Counted from the stretch's first letter, positions 16,226 to 25,513 are shown. The stretch: DNA of 64,000 bases from JAJFUG01 sp964473155 (GCA_964473155.1 CAYYNT010000005.1:49051-113050), one strand, 5' to 3'. Notes: generated by a model from the sequence alone, not told the origin. Numbers and translations: made by a program.

Positions 16226-16963
16226 CTATCCTGCTAAACCGCATAAAACAGCCACGGCCAGACATAGCAGCGCCCCGGCGGCCGTGTTGAACACGTTGAG
16301 CCATTCATTGCCCAGGGCGCGCTCCACTGACTGGAACGAACCGAGCAGGCTTTCCATGTACGCCGCTGCAAAAGCGCTCCCGGACACCACCGCCCAAAGC
16401 GCGGTCCCCTGGTAAAGTCCGGTGACCAGTCCGGTCAGGGTGACAATTGCGGCAGCGGCCAGCGAAGCGGCGGTCCCCTCTACCGAAACCGCCCCGGGCG
16501 TGCCGGGCTTGACCGGGCGAAAGCTGGCCGCCAGGAACGCGCGCCGCCCGAAAAGCGAGCCGAACTCGGTGCCGGCGGTATCGGCCGCGGCGGTGGCGAA
16601 TGCAGAGGTGAGCATTGCCCCGGCAAGCGCGGAGCCGCCTGAAATCTTATAATATATTGCAAGCAGCGTGCCCACGGCGCAGTTGGCCAGGGCATGACGC
16701 GCCCCGCGCCGTCCTCCGGCGCTCTGCGCGATACCCCGCGCGGCTTTGACTTTATAGCCAAGACGGGTGAGGGCGCTCCCGAGCACGAAAAATACCCCAA
16801 GCGCGGCGAATCCGCCCACTCCTGAGAAGAAATATATGACTGCGCCGATCAACACGCCGCCGATAAACCCGCTCCGGCTGACCGTACCCAGGGCATAGGC
16901 CGTAATCCCGAACAACAGCGGGACTGCCAGCGCCTCGGCCAGGGGGTGGGAAGTCAGGAACAT
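16226..16963 (-). CDS. DUF92 membrane protein (VTE6 phytyl-phosphate kinase homologue)
   Basis: This 245-residue protein has about six to seven membrane segments and the DUF92 signatures ADTAGTEFGSLFG and VSVEGTAASL. The plant homologue VTE6 phosphorylates phytyl phosphate to phytyl diphosphate. ATG 16963 is preferred because AAGGAG lies 9 bases upstream; a GTG at 16969 leaves only 3 bases. Its neighbour encodes a VTE5-like kinase, so the two could perform successive phosphorylations of a prenol. Confidence 0.78.
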   Translation of the reverse strand: MFLTSHPLAEALAVPLLFGITAYALGTVSRSGFIGGVLIGAVIYFFSGVGGFAALGVFFVLGSALTRLGYKVKAARGIAQSAGGRRGARHALANCAVGTLLAIYYKISGGSALAGAMLTSAFATAAADTAGTEFGSLFGRRAFLAASFRPVKPGTPGAVSVEGTAASLAAAAIVTLTGLVTGLYQGTALWAVVSGSAFAAAYMESLLGSFQSVERALGNEWLNVFNTAAGALLCLAVAVLCGLAG

Positions 16964-16981
16964 CGTCACAAGCTCCTTGTT

Positions 16982-17566
16982 CTACAATGTCAGCGCCAGA
17001 ACAGCGGCGGCGGATGCCGGGACAGTCAGGTTGTCGTTGACTGCCAGGGGCAGGCTTTCGACAACTGCCGCGGCCAGCGCTGCCAGACCGCAGGCAGCGG
17101 CCACATATGCAGGTCCGGGGAGAAGGATACTCTTGCCAGCGGCGGTCCAGGAAACCAGCACAATCATACCCGGCCAGGCAATCAGGAAAAATGCTGCGGT
17201 CCCGATCCAGGTCTTGTTGTCACACCAGGGCAGGCGTCTGATGCCCCAGGCCCGTCCGGCCAGATTGCTGACCGAATCACCCAGGGCCAGCGCGGCCCAG
17301 GCCCCGGCCGCAACGTGAATCCGGTCATGGAACAGAAGAATAAGCGCCAGCACGCTCAGAGCGTAATAAAGCTTGCCCGGACTGTAGCCGCGCGCGGCCT
17401 CCTCAGGACGCACCCCGGAACGGTTGAGCCGGGGCGAGCCCCACAAACCATAGGCCACGGCAAGCAGGGCAAGGGCCACGGCCTGCCAGAGGCTCAGCCA
17501 GGGCAGAAGGAAAGCGAAAGCCAGCGGTAGAATATGCTCGATCTGGCGGCGGGTCTCGCCGGTCAT
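16982..17566 (-). CDS. Dolichol/phytol kinase-like (CTP-dependent) membrane protein
   Basis: This is a 194-residue polytopic protein. The ATG at 17566 overlaps the stop of the upstream SDR gene in ATGA. Motifs ALGDSVSNLAGRAWG and a C-terminal ESLPLAVNDNLTVP match the phosphatidate cytidylyltransferase/phytol kinase (VTE5, SEC59) superfamily, where the VNDNLTVP end is typical of VTE5-like proteins. The likely reaction is CTP-dependent phosphorylation of a prenol. It precedes the DUF92 gene by 18 bases. Confidence 0.75.
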   Translation of the reverse strand: MTGETRRQIEHILPLAFAFLLPWLSLWQAVALALLAVAYGLWGSPRLNRSGVRPEEAARGYSPGKLYYALSVLALILLFHDRIHVAAGAWAALALGDSVSNLAGRAWGIRRLPWCDNKTWIGTAAFFLIAWPGMIVLVSWTAAGKSILLPGPAYVAAACGLAALAAAVVESLPLAVNDNLTVPASAAAVLALTL

Positions 17567-18567
17567 TGTCCCTCCCGCAGAATTGTGTCCTGCAGCCAGC
17601 GCACGGTCTGTTCCAGGCCCTCGCGCAGCGGGCGTGCGGTGTAGCCCAGCTCTCGCGCGGCCAGGGAGGAGTCGAACTCCCAGTCGCGGCGGAAGATATC
17701 GACCACACCGCGGGTGAGCTGCGGCATCCTGCCGGTCAGCGTGGCCAGGATTTCCTCCCCCGCGCCAACCATGTTCGCCAGGCCGAAAGGCATGGCCAGC
17801 CGCGGAGCGGGCTTGCCGCTCGCCGTGGCCAGGGCGCTGAAAAACTCGTTCAGGCTGGCGTTCTGTCCACCCAGGATATAACACGCGCCGGGCGCGGCCA
17901 GCTCCAGGGCCAGTTTCACTCCCCGCGCGACGTCCTCCACATGCACGAAACACCAGCGCTGCCTGCCGTGTCCGATACGCGCCGGGAGACGGCCCCGAAG
18001 GTGATCCAGCACAAGGTTCGACACCAGGTTACCCGCGGTGAGCGGTCCCGGCCCATACATCACCACCGGATAGAGAGTGACCACCGGGAGCCCTTGCCGG
18101 GCCAGTTCCCGCACCTCCAGGTTGGCCCGGTACTTGGTGCGCTCGTAATCGTTGAAATGGAAGTCCCGCTCATGCGGGCCGCTCTCATCCAGCGGGACGC
18201 CGCGGGAGGAGCCCAGGGCCAGGAACGAGGAGACATAGATTATCTTTTCGACCCCAGCCTCGCCCGCGGTTCGCAGAAGGCCGAGCGCACCGTCCACGTT
18301 CACCCGGTCGAACTCGCTCCGGTCCCGCGCCCAGGTGGAGACTTTGGCGGCGGCGTGCACCACCGCCCCGCAACTCTTGAGCGCGTTTCGCAGGGAAGAC
18401 GGATCGGTGATATCACCCGTTACCGGGATCACCCGCTTATCCGCCGGAAGAGAGGATTCCCTTCCCGGCCGGGTGAGAGCCGCAATCTCATGTCCGGTGT
18501 TCTCCAGCAGTTGATGCAGGATATGGCTGCCGAAAAACCCGTTTGCCCCGGTGAGCAGGATTCGCAT
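17563..18567 (-). CDS. Extended SDR, NAD(P)-dependent epimerase/reductase
   Basis: This 334-residue Rossmann protein begins MRILLTGANGFFGSH with the nucleotide-binding GxxGxxG motif. It carries the catalytic YERTK (YxxxK) near residue 141 and VSSFLALG upstream of it. It is closest in style to dihydroflavonol-reductase/HpnA-like enzymes that act on sugars, sterols or polyprenyl compounds. It is the first gene of the minus-strand operon that runs to 10123. Substrate unknown; the context suggests a prenyl or sugar-lipid intermediate. Confidence 0.78.
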   Translation of the reverse strand: MRILLTGANGFFGSHILHQLLENTGHEIAALTRPGRESSLPADKRVIPVTGDITDPSSLRNALKSCGAVVHAAAKVSTWARDRSEFDRVNVDGALGLLRTAGEAGVEKIIYVSSFLALGSSRGVPLDESGPHERDFHFNDYERTKYRANLEVRELARQGLPVVTLYPVVMYGPGPLTAGNLVSNLVLDHLRGRLPARIGHGRQRWCFVHVEDVARGVKLALELAAPGACYILGGQNASLNEFFSALATASGKPAPRLAMPFGLANMVGAGEEILATLTGRMPQLTRGVVDIFRRDWEFDSSLAARELGYTARPLREGLEQTVRWLQDTILREGQ

Positions 18568-18717
18568 TGATACTCTAATCCTTTCACATGGCGGGGAAAG
18601 ATGGAAATACTTGAATTATGATCGGCACAATTCGGTTCCATCTTGATTGATGAAGCCCAGATTGCAACTGATTATCAAATCTAACTATCTGGTATACTTA
18701 AAGCAAGCTCCGGCGGC

Positions 18718-19719
18718 CTATTCGATCAGTCCCGGCCTCAGGATGCTCAGGCCGATATCCGGGCGGTCCTCCAGAGTGAACACGCCTGTTTCCTCACCCT
18801 GGATGAGGAACGCGGTGGAAAGGGCCTCGCACTCGGCGGCATCCGGGCCGGTGACGATCACCTGGCGCACCTCGCCCACCGGTTCCAGGGTCAGGGGGTT
18901 CATTATGTGCCGCAGCACCTGTCCTCCCGGCGTGCCCAGAGTGTTGCGGAAATTGCCGGAGACAGACACCGCGCAATCGGTCAGTTGCAGGCTGTGCGGG
19001 TCGCTGCGGTCATCCGGCCCCTCGAGCTCCATCGGCCAGGCGCTCTCGCCGGGAGGTGCGCCGCGGGCCGCCACAGTGCTGGTCCCCGCCGAAACAACGA
19101 AATCGTGCAGCCCGGCCTCGGAAAGTATCTGCGACTGTTTCTGCACGCTCCAGCCCTTGGCCACGCCCCCCAGGTCGAGCAGCATGCCGGGGCGCGCAAG
19201 ACGGGCGGTGAGGCGCTCCGGGTCAAGCTCCAGCTTGTCGCAGCCGATGAGAGCGCGCAGGGATTCGCTATCGGACGGGCTTTCGCCTTGCGGCAGGGCG
19301 GCCTGGCCGTGGAAACCGTGTTTTTTCATCAGCGCTCCGGCCGTGATGTCGAACAGGCCGCCGGTGAGATGGCGCCATTGTACGCAGGCGGAAAGAAGGG
19401 CAAACGTGTCCTCGTCAACAGTGACCGGCGCGCCCCCGGCCTCGTGGTTGATCCGGCTGATTGCGCTGTCGGCGTTATAGATGCTCAGACGGCGGTCATC
19501 GGCCAGGATCGAGTCGAAAAGGCTGTCGGCCAGGCGGTGCATCCAGACCTGCCCGTCGCGCGGATAGAAAGCGTGCAGACAGATGAGGGTGCCCATCGCG
19601 CGCTCCCGGCCCTCGTAATATTCCAGTTCTTCGCTTTCCAGAGCGTCCCCCGAAGCATGTGTACAGGCTTTGTTCAAGGTTAAAATATCAAGATAGCACA
19701 CTTGCAGCCGGGAGTCCAC
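18718..19719 (-). CDS. apbE: FAD:protein FMN transferase, ApbE family
   Basis: This is a 333-residue protein. It shows the ApbE landmarks AMGTLICLHAF, MLLDLGGVAKGWSVQ and HIMNPLT. ApbE attaches FMN covalently to threonines of periplasmic or membrane redox proteins. The GTG at 19719 gives an extra N-terminus of about 41 residues before the conserved AMGT. A start nearer the conserved region is possible, and no signal peptide is visible. It is separated from the prenyl operon by 150 bases and divergent from the oxidoreductase gene at 19833. Confidence 0.83.
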   Translation of the reverse strand: MDSRLQVCYLDILTLNKACTHASGDALESEELEYYEGRERAMGTLICLHAFYPRDGQVWMHRLADSLFDSILADDRRLSIYNADSAISRINHEAGGAPVTVDEDTFALLSACVQWRHLTGGLFDITAGALMKKHGFHGQAALPQGESPSDSESLRALIGCDKLELDPERLTARLARPGMLLDLGGVAKGWSVQKQSQILSEAGLHDFVVSAGTSTVAARGAPPGESAWPMELEGPDDRSDPHSLQLTDCAVSVSGNFRNTLGTPGGQVLRHIMNPLTLEPVGEVRQVIVTGPDAAECEALSTAFLIQGEETGVFTLEDRPDIGLSILRPGLIE

Positions 19720-19832
19720 AGCGGACGGCGCTCGACAATCTGGCCTTGGGAGGCTTGGACTGTTAATTTAACAATAAAGTCTGGTTATCATTTCCACTGA
19801 GCGGTTTTCAATCCTGCTGGAAGGAGCTGACA

Positions 19833-21047
19833 ATGTCCGGCGAGAACATGTTCGACCTTTGCCGCGGTGTCACAGACCGCCGCCGTTTTCTGCACACCCT
19901 GGGAGCGGCGGGTCTGGGACTGGCCGCGGCCGGGAGCGGCGCTTTCGGCGCTGCGGATGTGAAGTCCTCCCCCGCGGTTCGCCTTGACCCCTCCGCTCCC
20001 CTGAGGATCGGTATGATCGGCAATGAGGGCCACACCTACGAGGTGTTCAATGCCCTGGACAAGATTCCGGGAGCAAAGATAACGGCCTATGCGTTCGAAG
20101 ATGGAGACTGGGAGTACAACTGCGACGGCAGCCCTCGCCGGGGGACCGGTTACGACCTTGAGGAGAAACGCAAGTGGTGCGCCGGACAGAAATGGTTTCA
20201 CGACAAGCTCAAGGTCTATGAAACCTACCAGCAGATGCTGGAAAAGGAGAAACTGGACGTTGCCGTGGTCTGCCTGCCCTATGCCCGTAACGCATTCGCC
20301 TCGGCAGCGGCGGCCGCGCGCGGAGTGCACGTACTTTGCGAAAAGCCGGTTGCGGTGAACGAAACGGACCTGAACATGCTGGAAGCCGCGGTCAAGAAGA
20401 GCGGAGTGCGTCTTTCGGCGCTTTTCACCATGCGTTTCGCACCCACGGTTTACACTATCCGTCAGAACGTGCAGAGCGGAGCGGTCGGGAAAGTGGCCCT
20501 CGCCTCGGCGCAGAAATCGTACAAGTGGGGCGAGGAGCGGCCCTGGTTCTACAAGAAAGCTGAAATTTACGGCAGCACGATCCTCTGGGTGGCAATCCAC
20601 GCCATCGACTACATGCGCTGGAGCACAGGACTGGAGGTGGTCCGGGTCGGGGCGATGCACGGCAACGCGGCGCACCCTGATTATCCCGGTTGCCAGGACC
20701 ATGCCGTGGTGGACTTGCAGTTCGCGGGCGGGGCTACGGCCTCGGTCACCGCGGACTACCTTCGCCCGCCGACCGCCCCCACCCACGGCGATGACCGTCT
20801 GCGTGTAATCGGCTCCTCGGGGGTGATCGAAACGAAAGACCTTGGCGCGCGGGTGGAGCTTATCACCACGCAGGCCGCCCCGAAGGACCTGCTCATGGCC
20901 GAGCCGCCGTCCCTGTTCGCCGATTTTGTGGCCGAGTTGCGCGGCCAGGGGAAGCACCTGATCGGACCGGACGAGGCGGTGCGGGTGACCAGGATATGCA
21001 TCGCCGCCACCCGGAGTGCTGTAGAGGGGAGAATGATAGAGGTTTGA
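19833..21047 (+). CDS. Exported Gfo/Idh/MocA-family oxidoreductase
   Basis: This is a 404-residue protein. It has a twin-arginine-type leader (DRRRFLHTLGAAGLGLAAAG), then a Rossmann fold (RIGMIGNEGH), the CEKPVAVN motif at the cofactor/substrate pocket and a C-terminal alpha/beta domain. Members oxidise sugars or cyclitols with a tightly bound nicotinamide cofactor. Tat export fits a protein that folds with its cofactor before transport. AAGGAG lies 7 bases before the ATG. It may act with the carbohydrate genes downstream, but it is followed by a hairpin and is probably monocistronic. Confidence 0.85.
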   Translation: MSGENMFDLCRGVTDRRRFLHTLGAAGLGLAAAGSGAFGAADVKSSPAVRLDPSAPLRIGMIGNEGHTYEVFNALDKIPGAKITAYAFEDGDWEYNCDGSPRRGTGYDLEEKRKWCAGQKWFHDKLKVYETYQQMLEKEKLDVAVVCLPYARNAFASAAAAARGVHVLCEKPVAVNETDLNMLEAAVKKSGVRLSALFTMRFAPTVYTIRQNVQSGAVGKVALASAQKSYKWGEERPWFYKKAEIYGSTILWVAIHAIDYMRWSTGLEVVRVGAMHGNAAHPDYPGCQDHAVVDLQFAGGATASVTADYLRPPTAPTHGDDRLRVIGSSGVIETKDLGARVELITTQAAPKDLLMAEPPSLFADFVAELRGQGKHLIGPDEAVRVTRICIAATRSAVEGRMIEV

Positions 21048-21070
21048 AAGTATGTTATTGATTGTTGCGA

Positions 21071-21100
21071 AAGCCGTCCCCGGGGATTGGGGGACGGCTT
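21071..21100 (+). terminator. Hairpin after the oxidoreductase gene
   Basis: An 11-bp perfect stem AAGCCGTCCCC/GGGGACGGCTT (21071-21081 and 21090-21100) with an 8-base loop lies 23 bases after the stop. There is no T-run, so it may act as a weak terminator or an mRNA 3' end stabiliser. Confidence 0.55.
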
Positions 21101-21178
21101 GGTGTTTATGAGACCCGGCCGGGATATAAGGCAGAAAGTGAAAAAGGCGGGAGCGGCATCAAATAAACTGGGGATAAT

Positions 21179-21207
21179 TTGACACATTATGCACGAGAAT
21201 GTACAAT
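21179..21207 (+). promoter_or_regulatory. Sigma-70-like promoter of the bd-like/multiheme operon
   Basis: TTGACA (21179-21184) and TACAAT (21202-21207) are separated by 17 bases. The expected start at about 21214 leaves a leader of roughly 255 bases before the gene at 21471. Confidence 0.65.
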
Positions 21208-21470
21208 CAATAACAACCGCCGTCGTATAAATATCCACGAAGAAGGATAACAAATCTCTGGAGTCTGCGTTGAATATCGGGAAGCGCCTTGACAGCGGCG
21301 CTTTCTGTGCGTTTCTCCCATCCGTTTATCGAGGCTGGATGCATTTTTTGTGGCATCTCACCGCCTTGTTATGATTCCAGGCGTCATCCGGCCGCTTTCG
21401 GTTGCACCGGGACGCCTCAGGTTTGCAGCCCAGTATTTAAAATCTTTCAACCGTTGCGAGGAGGCGGTCC
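21208..21470 (+). other. Long 5' leader with a hairpin
   Basis: No convincing gene lies here. A 7-bp perfect stem AAGCGCC/GGCGCTT with an 8-base loop sits at 21282-21303 and is followed by pyrimidine-rich sequence. No known riboswitch class was recognised. The ribosome-binding site GGAGG is at the 3' end, 7 bases before ATG 21471. Confidence 0.4.
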
Positions 21471-22550
21471 ATGGACCTGAACAGCCTCATGCCGTCGCCG
21501 GAGACAATACCTGCGCCCTGGTGGGTGCTGGATTCTCTCGGAGCCGGCCTGCTGATGCTGCACCTGATAGTGATAAATGCCGCTGTCGGGGGCGTGCTGA
21601 TTATGCTTGTCTCCAGAATGGGCCGATCCGCAGAGGACTCACCCGGCATATTCCCCGGAGCGCTGAAAGGCAAGCTCCCTACAGCTTTCGCCCTGGGGAT
21701 CAACCTGGGAGTCGCCCCGCTTCTGTTTTTCCAGGTGATCTACGGGCATATTTTCTACACGGCCTCGACCCTGATGGCGGTTTTCTGGATAATGATCATT
21801 CCGCTTCTGATCCTGGGTTATTACGGGGCGCATTTCCATTCCAGAAAATTCCAGAACCGCACGGTCAGCCTGACCTGGCTGTCCCTGAGCGCGATGGTTG
21901 TCCTGTACATCGCTTTCATGTTTCAGAACAATATCTCGCACCAGTTGCATCCCGGCTCATGGAGCCGCTATTTCGAGAATCGCGGCGGGACACTGCTCAA
22001 CCTGTCCGATCCGGTCCTCTGGCCGCGTTACCTCCATTTCCTGACAGCCTCGGTGGCAGTCGCGGGGCTGTTCAGCTCCCTGGTCTGGCACATCCGGGGC
22101 AGGCGTGGCGCGGTGGAGTCCGAAAAGGGCGTCGCAAAGGGACTCAAGATATTCGGGATCGCCACCATGGTTCAGGTGGTAATCGGTTTCTGGCTGCTGT
22201 TAGCCCTTCCGCGTGAGATAATGCTTTCTTTCATGGGTGGCAGCCTGACACACACGATTGTGCTGTTCACCGGGATAGTGGCGGCGCTGGCCCTGATCAT
22301 GACCGCCATGCTCAAGCGGCTCTGGACGACCGTGTATCTGTTCCTGACCGTGATGCTGCTGATGGTGCTGATGCGGACTTTCCTGCGCTACCTGTACCTT
22401 GAGCCGCATTTCCAGGTGGAGAGCCTGGCTGTCTCGCCGATGTACGGCGTGTTCGGGTTGTTCCTGGCCGTGCTTGCCGTGGGACTCGTGATAGTGGGCA
22501 TAATGCTGCGCTGGGCCGTGCGGGCCTCGGCCGGGAAGGAGGCGCTGTGA
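21471..22550 (+). CDS. Cytochrome bd-like (CydA-related) polytopic membrane protein
   Basis: This is a 359-residue protein with nine or ten hydrophobic segments. The first helix, LLMLHLIVINAAVGG, resembles the helix I histidine region of bd-type oxidase subunit I. Further histidines lie in GHIFYTAS and GAHFHSRK. The second gene of the operon begins with a related membrane module (VVHVYVAHLAVGGG), so the pair look like diverged paralogues. I infer a quinol-oxidising or haem-b membrane subunit. Its last bases overlap the start of the next gene (ATG at 22547), so expression is coupled. Confidence 0.6.
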   Translation: MDLNSLMPSPETIPAPWWVLDSLGAGLLMLHLIVINAAVGGVLIMLVSRMGRSAEDSPGIFPGALKGKLPTAFALGINLGVAPLLFFQVIYGHIFYTASTLMAVFWIMIIPLLILGYYGAHFHSRKFQNRTVSLTWLSLSAMVVLYIAFMFQNNISHQLHPGSWSRYFENRGGTLLNLSDPVLWPRYLHFLTASVAVAGLFSSLVWHIRGRRGAVESEKGVAKGLKIFGIATMVQVVIGFWLLLALPREIMLSFMGGSLTHTIVLFTGIVAALALIMTAMLKRLWTTVYLFLTVMLLMVLMRTFLRYLYLEPHFQVESLAVSPMYGVFGLFLAVLAVGLVIVGIMLRWAVRASAGKEAL

Positions 22551-25246
22551 ACTATCCAGTCTGGGAACTGACCTGGATCGGGGGGCCGACCCTGATCGCG
22601 ATCATGGCCGTGGTGCATGTCTACGTGGCGCATCTGGCGGTGGGAGGCGGGCTTTTCCTCTGGCTCACCGACCTGAAAGGATACCGTGAGAGTGACGGTG
22701 CGGTGCACACGTACCTGAAGAAGTACATCGTTTTCTTCGTCCTTCTGACCAATGTGTTCGGCGCGGTGACCGGGGTTGGCATCTGGTTCATCATCGCCCT
22801 GGTAAGCCCGGCGGCTACAACCACTCTGATCCATACGTTTGTTTTCGGCTGGGCTATCGAGTATGTTTTTTTTGTGGGAGAGATAGTTTCAGTCCTGATT
22901 TACTTCTATTTCTTCGACCGTCTGACCCGCGAACAGCGCCTATGGCTGGCCGGTCTTTATTTCGTTTTCGCCTGGCTCAGCCTGTTTGTCATCAACGGCA
23001 TAATCGACTTCATGCTTACGCCTGGAGGCTGGCTGCAGAACCATGATTTCTGGGCCGGATACTTCAATCCCACGTTCTGGCCGGCCCTGTTCTTCCGCAC
23101 TTTCATCGCCCTGATGTTCGCCGGTCTGTTCGGCTACGTGACTACAGTATACCTGGAAAATGCCGAACTCCGTCAGCGCATGGTGCGCTATTGCACCAGA
23201 TGGCTGCTCCTGCCGCTGATCGGCCTGATTCCCTCGGGCCTCTGGTATTACTGGTCCGTGCCGGAGCATTTCCGTCTGGTAAATTTCGGGATGAATCCGG
23301 ACATGCGCGCCTGGCTGGGGGGACTCTACTCAGCCACCGTGGCGATATTCCTTCTGGGTGTGCTGATGAGCGTAAGCCGCAGCCGTGGAGTGCAGAAAAC
23401 CGCCATTGTCCTGCTGGTCCCGATAGGGCTGCTCTGGATGGGCGGGTTCGAGTACGCCCGCGAAACAGCGCGCAAGCCGTATGTGATCGCGCACTACATG
23501 TACTCCAATTCGATCCTGGAAAAGGATGTCGAGGTCCTGAACAGCGAGGGCGTGCTGAAGCACGCAAAATGGACCGCTGTCCACGAGGTGACCGCCGAGA
23601 ACCGCATTCAGGCCGGGCGCGAGATATTCAACCTCGAATGCATGGCCTGCCACACTGTGGGCGGCGTCCGAAACGACATCCTGAAGCGGGCAAAGAACTT
23701 CAATTACGACGGCCTGCTTGCCCAACTCACCGGGCAGGGGAAAGTCCTGGGCTACATGCCTCCGTTCGTGGGGACCCGGGCCGAGAAGGAAGCTCTGGCC
23801 GCCTACATTCACACCCAGCTCATGGGACGCGAGCTGCCCTCCGCCGGACCGGACCCGTCGCGCGAGCAGCTTCTCTACATACAGAGCCCGCAGATACCGC
23901 CTTTCGATCCTAAAAACGACCAGTACGTGCTGCTGGTCTGGAACGACCTGGGAATGCACTGCATCTCGGACTGTGACGAGATGTTCAGTTTCCTTCCCCC
24001 GGCCAACACCCTGGAGGCGCAGTTGATCAAGCGCGGGCCTCTGCCGGTGCTGGTGACCGGAGGTGTGGAAATATCCTACGAAGTGGAGGAGGGAAGCCGC
24101 AAGCCGGAGCAGGAGCTTGCGTTCTGGAAGTACAGCAAACAGAATTACGGGGCCGCGCTGGAACCGGGCGCCGGGCTGGCCGGGAAGGGCCTGAGCGGAA
24201 AGTTCGATCTGGAGGCCGAGGCCAACAAATTCGTCGCGAAGTGGATACCGGTCTCGCCCTACCGGGACGATGGGACGTACAACGCCTATCCGATGGTGCA
24301 CGTGGAGGCCAGGGACAGCGCGAGCGGCCAGGTGCTGGCCCGGACCATGGCCGTGGCCCCGGTCTCCTCGGAGGCGGACTGCTGGAAATGCCACGGCGGC
24401 GAGCCACGCTGGAAAGGTGTCTCCGGCATCTCGACCGAGACCGCGGGCAATATCCTTCGGGCCCACGACAGAATCAGCGGCACGGACCTTTACAAAAAGG
24501 CCCTGGCCGGTCAGCCGCAACTGTGCCAGAGCTGCCATGCCGACCCGGCCCTGGGAGCCGAGGGCAAGCCGGAGGTGCTGAATTTTTCATCTGCGATGCA
24601 CGGCTGGCACGCCAATTACATGCGTGGGATGGATGACCGGGCGTGCAGCCTCTGCCACCCGATAGCTTTCGAGGGCCTGACCCGCTGCCTGCGCGGAGTG
24701 CACGGCGAGGGTTCAGTGAACATGCACTGCTCGCGCTGCCACGGGACAATCGAGGACATGGCCCTGGGCCTTCTTGCAGACCAGAAGGAGAAACCCTCCG
24801 CGCCCGGCCTGATGAAGAATGTCACCCCGCGCATGGCGGACAGCCTCGGGGCGGTGGTCCCGCGCAGTCCCTGGCTCGAGAACCCGGACTGTTTCGCCTG
24901 CCATGTCGATTTCCAGCCGCCGGAGCCTGGCGTGACCGCGTTCAACAAGTACAACGAGGAGCCGCAATACCTCTACCGGATGTACCACGACAACTCGCAG
25001 ATCAAGTGCATCGCCTGCCACGGGCCAACCCATGCAATTTACCCGGCGCGCAACCCGGCGGGTGAGCTGCGCGATGTTGTCCAGCCCATGCAGTACCAGC
25101 GCACGCCTTACACTATCGGTGCGAACAGCGCCTGCGCGGTCTGCCACATGCAGGAGATGACCGACCCGATCCACCACCCGAACATGCAGCGCCCGGTGCG
25201 TATGACCGTCGATTTCGGGGTGACAGCGGCAGGTGCTGCGCCGTGA
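22547..25246 (+). CDS. Fusion of a bd-like membrane domain with an octaheme cytochrome c
   Basis: This is an 899-residue protein. Residues 1-300 hold about eight membrane helices with His24, His29 and His96 and the GWAIEYVFFVGE helix, resembling bd-oxidase subunit I. The periplasmic part has eight CxxCH motifs. The first (365-369) sits in a class I cytochrome c-like domain with a distal GYMPPF methionine loop. The others are at 612, 660, 700, 728, 782, 821 and 863. Between them is an NDLGMHC domain (466-472) seen in some multiheme proteins. It probably moves electrons from quinol to periplasmic or outer-surface acceptors; direction and acceptor are unknown. Confidence 0.75.
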   Translation: MNYPVWELTWIGGPTLIAIMAVVHVYVAHLAVGGGLFLWLTDLKGYRESDGAVHTYLKKYIVFFVLLTNVFGAVTGVGIWFIIALVSPAATTTLIHTFVFGWAIEYVFFVGEIVSVLIYFYFFDRLTREQRLWLAGLYFVFAWLSLFVINGIIDFMLTPGGWLQNHDFWAGYFNPTFWPALFFRTFIALMFAGLFGYVTTVYLENAELRQRMVRYCTRWLLLPLIGLIPSGLWYYWSVPEHFRLVNFGMNPDMRAWLGGLYSATVAIFLLGVLMSVSRSRGVQKTAIVLLVPIGLLWMGGFEYARETARKPYVIAHYMYSNSILEKDVEVLNSEGVLKHAKWTAVHEVTAENRIQAGREIFNLECMACHTVGGVRNDILKRAKNFNYDGLLAQLTGQGKVLGYMPPFVGTRAEKEALAAYIHTQLMGRELPSAGPDPSREQLLYIQSPQIPPFDPKNDQYVLLVWNDLGMHCISDCDEMFSFLPPANTLEAQLIKRGPLPVLVTGGVEISYEVEEGSRKPEQELAFWKYSKQNYGAALEPGAGLAGKGLSGKFDLEAEANKFVAKWIPVSPYRDDGTYNAYPMVHVEARDSASGQVLARTMAVAPVSSEADCWKCHGGEPRWKGVSGISTETAGNILRAHDRISGTDLYKKALAGQPQLCQSCHADPALGAEGKPEVLNFSSAMHGWHANYMRGMDDRACSLCHPIAFEGLTRCLRGVHGEGSVNMHCSRCHGTIEDMALGLLADQKEKPSAPGLMKNVTPRMADSLGAVVPRSPWLENPDCFACHVDFQPPEPGVTAFNKYNEEPQYLYRMYHDNSQIKCIACHGPTHAIYPARNPAGELRDVVQPMQYQRTPYTIGANSACAVCHMQEMTDPIHHPNMQRPVRMTVDFGVTAAGAAP

Positions 25247-25325
25247 GGTTTTGACTCAAGAGACGTGTATACTTTCGTGAATGTGGGTGATTCAATCAAA
25301 CAAGTAATACGCCGTAGAAGTGTCA

Positions 25326-25356
25326 GGGGCGTCCCGCCGGGCGCCCCGTTTTTTTT
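25326..25356 (+). terminator. Rho-independent terminator of the respiratory operon
   Basis: GGGGCG (25326-25331) pairs with CGCCCC (25342-25347), with further partial pairing inside the loop. A run of eight T residues (25349-25356) follows. Confidence 0.82.
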
Positions 25357-25513
25357 GTCTCCGTATTGCTTTTTTGCATTTAGAGGCAGTCGTACCCGCA
25401 TTGAGGCAAAACGGTAAGTTATCGGGTAATCGACGGGACAAAGAGTGGACTTCGGCTTTCATGAAACGGTGTAACCCTTGAATGGAGCCGGTCTGGCGCA
25501 TTGCTTCCAGTTG

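Noticed and set aside
21289..21480. A small plus-strand frame before the bd-like gene
   Set aside because: It starts at TTG, lacks a ribosome-binding site and ends inside the start of the real gene. Its cysteine- and proline-rich translation looks random.
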